From Diospyros lotus (taxonomy: Eukaryota; Streptophyta; Magnoliopsida; Ericales; Ebenaceae), in NCBI RefSeq assembly GCF_014633365.1, contig NW_026267104.1:2108001-2172000 (forward strand): a stretch of 64,000 bases of DNA, given 5' to 3'. How positions within the stretch are numbered: the first letter of the stretch is position 1; every line of letters begins with the position of its first letter. The notes under the pieces are model-generated. The model did no database searches and was not told the origin of the DNA. It saw nothing but the letters and a program-made list of their open reading frames with translations. This document shows, one piece after another, positions 58,621-64,000 of the stretch. The position numbers and the translations under genes are program-made.

Positions 58621-58683
58621 CGACATTCTTCTCTTTTGTCTCTCCAGTGCAGCAGACAATCTTGTCTTTTTTCTTTGCCTTGA

Positions 58684-60996
58684 ATGGCAACCAGAAGACA
58701 GCCGTCTAGGGCCGCGGGGGGCAACCCCGTTCCAGAGCCGAGTCAGCAGAACCCTCCCCGAAGCCCGCCGAGGAGGGCTCAGAGTCCGGAGGGCCCTCCG
58801 CCTCCGCCCGATCGGATAGCACTCCTAGAGGGTCAAGTGCAACGATTGACGGAGTTACTCATGGGTTTTCTAGATCGCCAACATCAGCAAGCCCAGCATT
58901 CTCGGGTGGAAGAAAGGCACGAGCCCCCAAGAGAAGAGGAGTCCTATCGATGGGATGAGAATCCGCAGAGGCCGAGACAAGATGATGGTCAGGGCGAGGC
59001 GGCCGAGTCTTTTGACTTGTCGTTTGTACAGCAGCGGCAGGAAAGAAGATTGCGGCAGTTAGAGGAGGAGATGGTCGCCCTAAAGCCGAAGACCGGAGAG
59101 GCTCAGGGACCAAGGATAAATTAGCCCCTTAGCCCAGAGATCATGGCGGCCATACCACCGAAGCGTCTCCGTATCCCAGCCATTAAGCCTTACGCAGGGA
59201 TCTCTGACTCGATGGATCACCCCGATCTCTTTACCTCACATATGATGGTACAAGACGCCTCAGACGCGATGTGGTGTAGGGTTTTCTTGGCCACCCTGGA
59301 GGGGCATGCACGGGCTTGGTATTCAAATCTGGCTCATCATTCCATCGTAAGTTTTGCGCAACTCCGAGGCAGCTTTCTAGCGCATTTTGCACCTCTCCGA
59401 AGACACCGAAGGTCCACCATGGCCTTGGTAAGTATGAAGCAGAATCAAGGAGAGCCCTTGAAGGATTTCGTTTCACGATTTAATATGGAAGCCTTGAGCA
59501 TAGAGAACTTTGACCACACCGTAGCTATGGTGGCATTCCAGAACGCCCTGAGGCCTGGCCCTTTCGCCCAATCATTAGCCAAAACGCCTCCGAGTACGTT
59601 CACGGACATATTGGGCCGGGCCACGAAGTACATAAATGCCGAGGAGGTCATGCAGGCTAAGAGGGCAGAGCATGTGGAAAAGAAGGATAAAAAGAAGCAT
59701 CTGGAGGAAAGGAGGAGTGACGACCGAAGGGAAAAACATCGTCCCCGGTGGGATTCGGGGGGCTTCACTCCTCTGAATGCCCCGAGGGCAGAGATCCTTG
59801 CTACTATTGAGGGTAAAGACTACTTGAAAAAGCCTCGGCCGATGAAAGCACCATCTGACAAAAGGAACAGAAGTAAATATTGCCGATTTCATCGAGATCA
59901 TGGTCATGACACGGAGGAATGTCACCAATTAAAGGAGGAGATTCAGGAACTTATCAATCGGGGTTTCCTGAGGAGCTACGTGGCTAAAGCAGGTGATTCT
60001 CAGGGGAAAAAGGATCGACGGTCGCGATCGAGAAGCCCCCCCAAGAGGGATCGCACGGAGGATCGAAATCGGGCTCAGCGGGAGAAATCACATCGAGGGG
60101 AAGACGATCATCCTCAGCCTCCGATATTCCATACACTCGCAGCAGGGGAGGTCCTAGTCATGAAGGATGAAAAGAGTAGTGATGTCCGGCTGAAAAGATC
60201 GAGGAGTGTGGATCCAATCTCTTTTTCAGATAGCGACCTCCCGGGATACCCGACTCGGAATGACCCACTGGTGATAACAGCTGAACTCGGGAAGTGGGAA
60301 CTTCGGCGGATCCTCGTGGATCCAGGAAGCTCTTCAGAAATCTTGTATCGGCAAGCCTTCTTAGACATGGGGTATGAAATGACACAGTTGAGGGCAGCGA
60401 GGGTCCCTTTGGTGGGATTTGATGGCGAAGCTGTATACTCAGAAAGGATCATTCAGCTCCCATTGACGGTAGGAAGAGGTTCCCGAACTTCTCGAGTTAT
60501 GCTAGACATCCTGGTAGCAGACGTGCCTTCAGCTTACAACATGATTCTAGGAAGATCTGGTCTCAATGCCCTTCGAGCCATCCCAAGCACATATCATATG
60601 ATGATGAAGTTTCCCACAGATAGGGGGACGGGCGAAGTGCGGGGAGATTTGCGCTTAGCCCGTGAATGTTACATGGCCTCTATAAGCATTGCGAAGGGTA
60701 AAGAAGTAGGGTCGCAAAAGGACGCTAACCCCCCGAAGGAGGTCAGTTTTTTACTAGAAGGACCCGAAGATCCCAAAACAGCAGAGCCGGTGGATGAATT
60801 GGAAGAAGTACCTCTGGAAGAAGATTGCCCAAGCCGATGCGTAAGAGTGAGTATGGAGTTAAAGGACCCGTTAAGGAGTCGAATAATATCACTCCTTAGA
60901 CAGTATGCAAATATATTCGCATGGACAGCCCGGGACATGCCAGGAGTAAATCCAGAGGTAATGACACATAGACTGAGGGTCCGACCAGGTTTTTAG
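58684..60996 (+). pseudogene. Tat gag and protease part of gag-pol, one internal stop
   Basis: ATG at 58684 opens a Pro/Arg-rich gag N-terminus (about 146 codons) to TAG at 59122-59124. The same frame continues and holds the retrotransposon gag domain (WCRVFLATLEGHARAWYSNL, FLAHFAPLRR, ALRPGPFAQSL), a basic stretch, the Tat zinc-binding motif (KYCRFHRDHGHDTEECHQLK, about 59878-59937), an RS/RD-rich linker and an aspartic protease-like domain (ILVDPGSSSEIL, about 60310-60345, where Tat elements keep D-x-G-S-S). It ends at TAG 60994-60996, inside the pre-RT linker. Confidence 0.9.
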
Positions 60997-63780
60997 CCTG
61001 TCAGGCAGAAGAAGCGAAGCTTTGCCCCACATAGAGCTCGGGCAATCGAGGAGGAGATTGCAAAGTTAGCAGAAGCGCGCCACATTCGGGAGGTGGATTA
61101 TCTAGATTGATTAGCAAATGTCGTGCTGGTTCCCAAAGGGCAGAGCAAGTGGAGACTTTGTATCGATTTCACTGATCTTAATAAAGCCTGCCCAAAGGAT
61201 AGTTACCCACTCCCGAGGATTGACGCCCTAATTGATGGAACTGCTGGATGTTCACTCATGAGTTTCTTAGATGCTTTTCATGGATATCATCAGATTCCAT
61301 TGCACCCAGAGGACCAGGAGAAGACGGCATTTATTACCAACAAGGCAACCTACTGCTACACCGTAATGCCTTTCGGTTTAAAGAACGCAGGAGCCACTTA
61401 CCAACGCTTGGTAAATAAGCTTTTTCACCACCAGCTCGGGAGAAATATGGAGGCATACGTCGACGACATGCTAGTAAAAAGCCTGGTAGCCGAATGTCAT
61501 CCGGAGGATCTGGAACAGTGCTTCAAAACCCTTCGTAAGTTCTATATGAAACTTAATCCTGTCAAATGTGCTTTCGGCGTTTCTGCAGGAAAGTTCCTGG
61601 GCTACATAGTACACCACCGAGGGATTGAGGTAAACCCTGCGAAGGTCAAAGCTATCATGGATATGCCGGCCCCGAGGAATGTGAAAGAGGTACAGAGCCT
61701 TACGGGCAGGATGACAGCCCTTGGCAGATTCCTTTCTCGTTTGGCAGAGAAAGGCCTTCCTTTCTACAAAGTCTTATCAAAGGCAAACAACTTCGAATGG
61801 AATTCTGAATGCCAGCGAGCTTTCGAAAAACTGAAGGAGCACCTAACCATGCCCCCGGTTCTTACCAAGCCGAACCCTGGAGAACCATTATACATATATC
61901 TGGCGGTGGCCAATGAAGCCGTAAGCTCGGTGTTGATACGAGAAGAAAATAAGATCCAAAGGCCTGTTTATTATGCGAGTAAACGATTGTCGGGAGCCGA
62001 GGTTCGGTATCTTCCTATGGAAAAACTGGCTTTCGCCTTAATAATATCGGCGAGGAAACTCCGACCTTACTTTCAAGCTCATACGATTATAATGCTTACT
62101 AATCAACCTTTGAAGCAGGTTCTTAGCAAACTAGAGCTTTCAGGACGGATGTTGAAGTGGGCAGTGGAGCTCACCGCCTTCGACATTGAGTATAGGCCGC
62201 GACCGGCTATTAAGGCGCAGTCGTTAGCAGACTTCATTGCCGAAGGGATAGGAGCTCCCGAAGGCCCCGAAGAAAATCAAAAACCATGGTTGGTGGCGGT
62301 AGACGGAAGCTCGACCTCAGGGGGTGGCGGAGCAGAATTAATGATAAAAAGTCCCGAAGGGCAAGTATGGCCTTATGCTTTACATTTTGAATTCCGAGCG
62401 TCTAACAACAAAGCAGAATATGAGGCCTTATTGGCTGGGCTGAGATTGGCTGAGCAATTGGGAGCTCAAAACGTCGAGGTGAGTTCAGATTCTAACTTAG
62501 TAGTGCAGCAGGTGAATAGAGAATATGAAGCCCGAGAAAGTCGCATGGCGCGATACTTGACCATAGTCAAAGAGCTGATGGCACGTTTCCAACAAGTAAA
62601 GATGGAGTACATCCCTCGGGCTATGAATACAGAGGCGGACTTGCTATCCCGAATCGCTTCTTCCTCTTTCCCTACGAGCTCTCGGGAAATTCGGATCGAA
62701 TCTCTTCCACAAAAGAGTATCGAAGAAGTCGCGGACCAGTTATGTGTCAATGACGAACCTAGCTGGATGGACCCTCTGTTGTTATATTTGAGAGAAGAGA
62801 GACTCCCCGAAGACGACTCGGAGGCACGGGTGGTCAAACGAAAAGCCCGAAATTTCGTGTTAGTTAGTGGGGAGCTATACAGAAGGTCTTTTTCACAACC
62901 GCTACTCAAATGTCTCCGATCTCGCGAAGCAGATTATATCCTACGGGAGATTCATGAAGGAATATGTGGAAACCACATCGGGGCTCAGGCTCTTAGTCAA
63001 AAAGCTCTGCGGCAGGGGTATTATTGGCCAACGATGGTACGAGATTCCGAGCAGCTAGTCAGGACTTGCGATCGATGCAAGAAAACGTCTAATTTGGTCC
63101 ATGTGCCGGCAGTCACGCTGGCTCATCTCGCTACACCATGCCCCTTCGCTCAATGGGGTATAGACATCCTGGGGCCTTTTCCCCCAGCAGCTGGGCAAGT
63201 CAAATATATCATGGCTGCTATCGATTATTTCACAAAGTGGGTCAAAGCTGAAGCAGTGGCCTCTATTACTGCCCGGCGGGTGAAACAATTTCTATGGAAT
63301 AATGTAGTCTGTCGTTTCGGAGTTCCTCGGGTGCTGATCTCAGACAACGGCACTCAATTTTCTGATCGGTCTGTTCAGGAATGGTGCCAGGAGTTGGGAA
63401 TCAGGCAACAATTCACCTCGGTAGCTCATCCACAGGCTAATGGCCAAATTGAGCTCGCCAACAGGACTCTGTTGCGCGGTTTAAAAGCAAGAGTAGATAA
63501 GGCAAAGGGTAGCTGGGTGGAAGAGCTATCGAGCATCCTGTGGTCTTACCGAACCACGGCGAAGGTCTCCACGGGAGAAACTCCTTTCAGTCTATGCTAC
63601 GGCTCAGAAGCGTTAATCCTAGTTGAAATTGGAGTACCTACGCTAAGAGTAGAGCTGTTCAACCCTGAATCCAATGAGCAAAGTTTGAGGGACAACCTAG
63701 ACCTCCTTGATGAATTTCGTGATCAAGCAAAGATTCGACAAGCTGCTTATAATCAGCGCATAGAGAGATACTACAATTGA
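60997..63780 (+). pseudogene. Tat pol: RT, RNase H, archaeal-type RNase H, integrase
   Basis: Continues the same frame. TGA at 61108-61110 precedes the 885-codon open stretch. RT: RLCIDFTDLNKACPKDSYPL (about 61153), FLDAFHGYHQIPL and AYVDDMLVKS (about 61450). First RNase H (61850-62110) lacks its opening Asp (LYIYLAVANEAVS), as is usual in Tat. Second, archaeal-type RNase H (62281-62660): VAVDGSSTSGGGGAEL, NNKAEYEALLAGLRL, SSDSNLVVQQV, PRAMNTEADLLSR, with catalytic D, E, D, D visible. Integrase: HHCC zinc finger (62953-63085) and core GIDILGPF, LISDNGTQF, NGQIELANR (D, D, E). TGA at 63778-63780 cuts it before the C-terminal module. Confidence 0.93.
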
Positions 63781-63996
63781 CGAGTAAGAGCACGAAATTT
63801 TTTACCGGGAGATTTGGTATTAAGGCGAGCAGATGTTCAGGGAGCCCGAGAAACAGATAAGTTAACACCAAATTTGGAAGGTCCTTACAAAGTAACAGAA
63901 GTTCTCAGCCCTGGGGCATACAAACTACAGACCTTCGAGGATGCACCGGTGAAAAACGCATGGAACGTGCAGAACTTGAGAAAGTTCTATCAGTGA
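63781..63996 (+). pseudogene. Integrase C-terminal GPY/F module
   Basis: Same frame after the TGA at 63778-63780: VRARNFLPGDLVLRRAD, then PNLEGPYKVTEVLSPGAYKL, the GPY/F module of gypsy integrases, ending NVQNLRKFYQ and TGA at 63994-63996. No chromodomain, as expected for Tat. Confidence 0.88.
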
Positions 63997-64000
63997 TAAC

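Larger units (their letters stand above)
58130..64000 (+). mobile_element. Ty3/gypsy Tat-lineage LTR retrotransposon, continues past window end
   Basis: 5' LTR 58130-58600, PBS at 58603, a single gag-pol frame from 58684 to TGA at 63994-63996. Domain order gag, protease, RT, RNase H, archaeal-type second RNase H, integrase identifies the Tat lineage (Ogre/Retand/TatIV group). The whole gag-pol is in one frame with only four in-frame stops. It inserted into a kelch exon 10 copy. The 3' LTR and far-side target duplication lie beyond position 64000. Confidence 0.93.

Overview
The window is nuclear DNA of a flowering plant. It carries one multi-exon plant gene with canonical GT/AG introns in an AT-rich background, surrounded by nested retrotransposons typical of angiosperms: Ty3/gypsy Tat lineage, Ty1/copia, a Cassandra TRIM, an RTE-type LINE, a hAT transposon and several MITEs. 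I cannot name the species. There is no sign of bacterial, organellar or viral DNA.

Layout. (1) 1-8.2 kb: a plus-strand kelch-repeat gene in ten coding exons, with a MITE in intron 7 and a LINE remnant in intron 9. Its tail appears frameshifted: the frame stops at 7780, but a well-formed terminal exon remains downstream at 8091-8179. (2) 8.2-13 kb: 3' flank of that gene plus a 5' RTE LINE fragment. (3) 13-20.5 kb: a decayed minus-strand Ty3/gypsy element with one complete and one truncated 2.6 kb LTR. (4) 20.5-44.1 kb: an accessory region built from repeated copies of two modules, the kelch-gene tail with its flank (near 24.2, 28.9 and 39.5 kb) and the 3' flank of a small membrane-protein gene (near 10.7, 22.1, 27.6, 30.1, 38.2 and 43.6 kb). 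The small gene itself is seen twice, at 21.8 kb (broken) and 37.8 kb. MITEs, foldback DNA and a Helitron-like tandem lie between. (5) 41.07-42.58 kb: a solo Tat-type LTR containing a complete Cassandra TRIM. (6) 44.15-56.3 kb: a decayed Ty1/copia element split by three solo LTRs, the last of which is itself split by a complete hAT transposon. (7) 56.3-58.1 kb: an inverted copy of the 22.3-23.9 kb segment joined to a fifth copy of the kelch-tail exon. (8) 58.1 kb to the end: a Ty3/gypsy Tat element with 5' LTR, PBS and almost all of gag-pol, broken by four in-frame stops and running off the window.

How it fits together. The only clear single-copy host gene is the kelch gene. Its 3' end has been amplified several times with the flank of the small membrane-protein gene, giving a chimeric segmental array into which transposons then inserted. 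Target-site duplications I could read directly (GTATC, ACAAC, AGTATGCT, ACGTA, TTA) give a firm insertion order for most of the nest. I found no operon-like system, CRISPR array, tRNA or functional rRNA gene. The most unusual items are the amplified gene-tail array with a shared frameshift, the multi-level nest, the two-copy unknown membrane protein, and a template-switch-like hairpin at a duplication junction.
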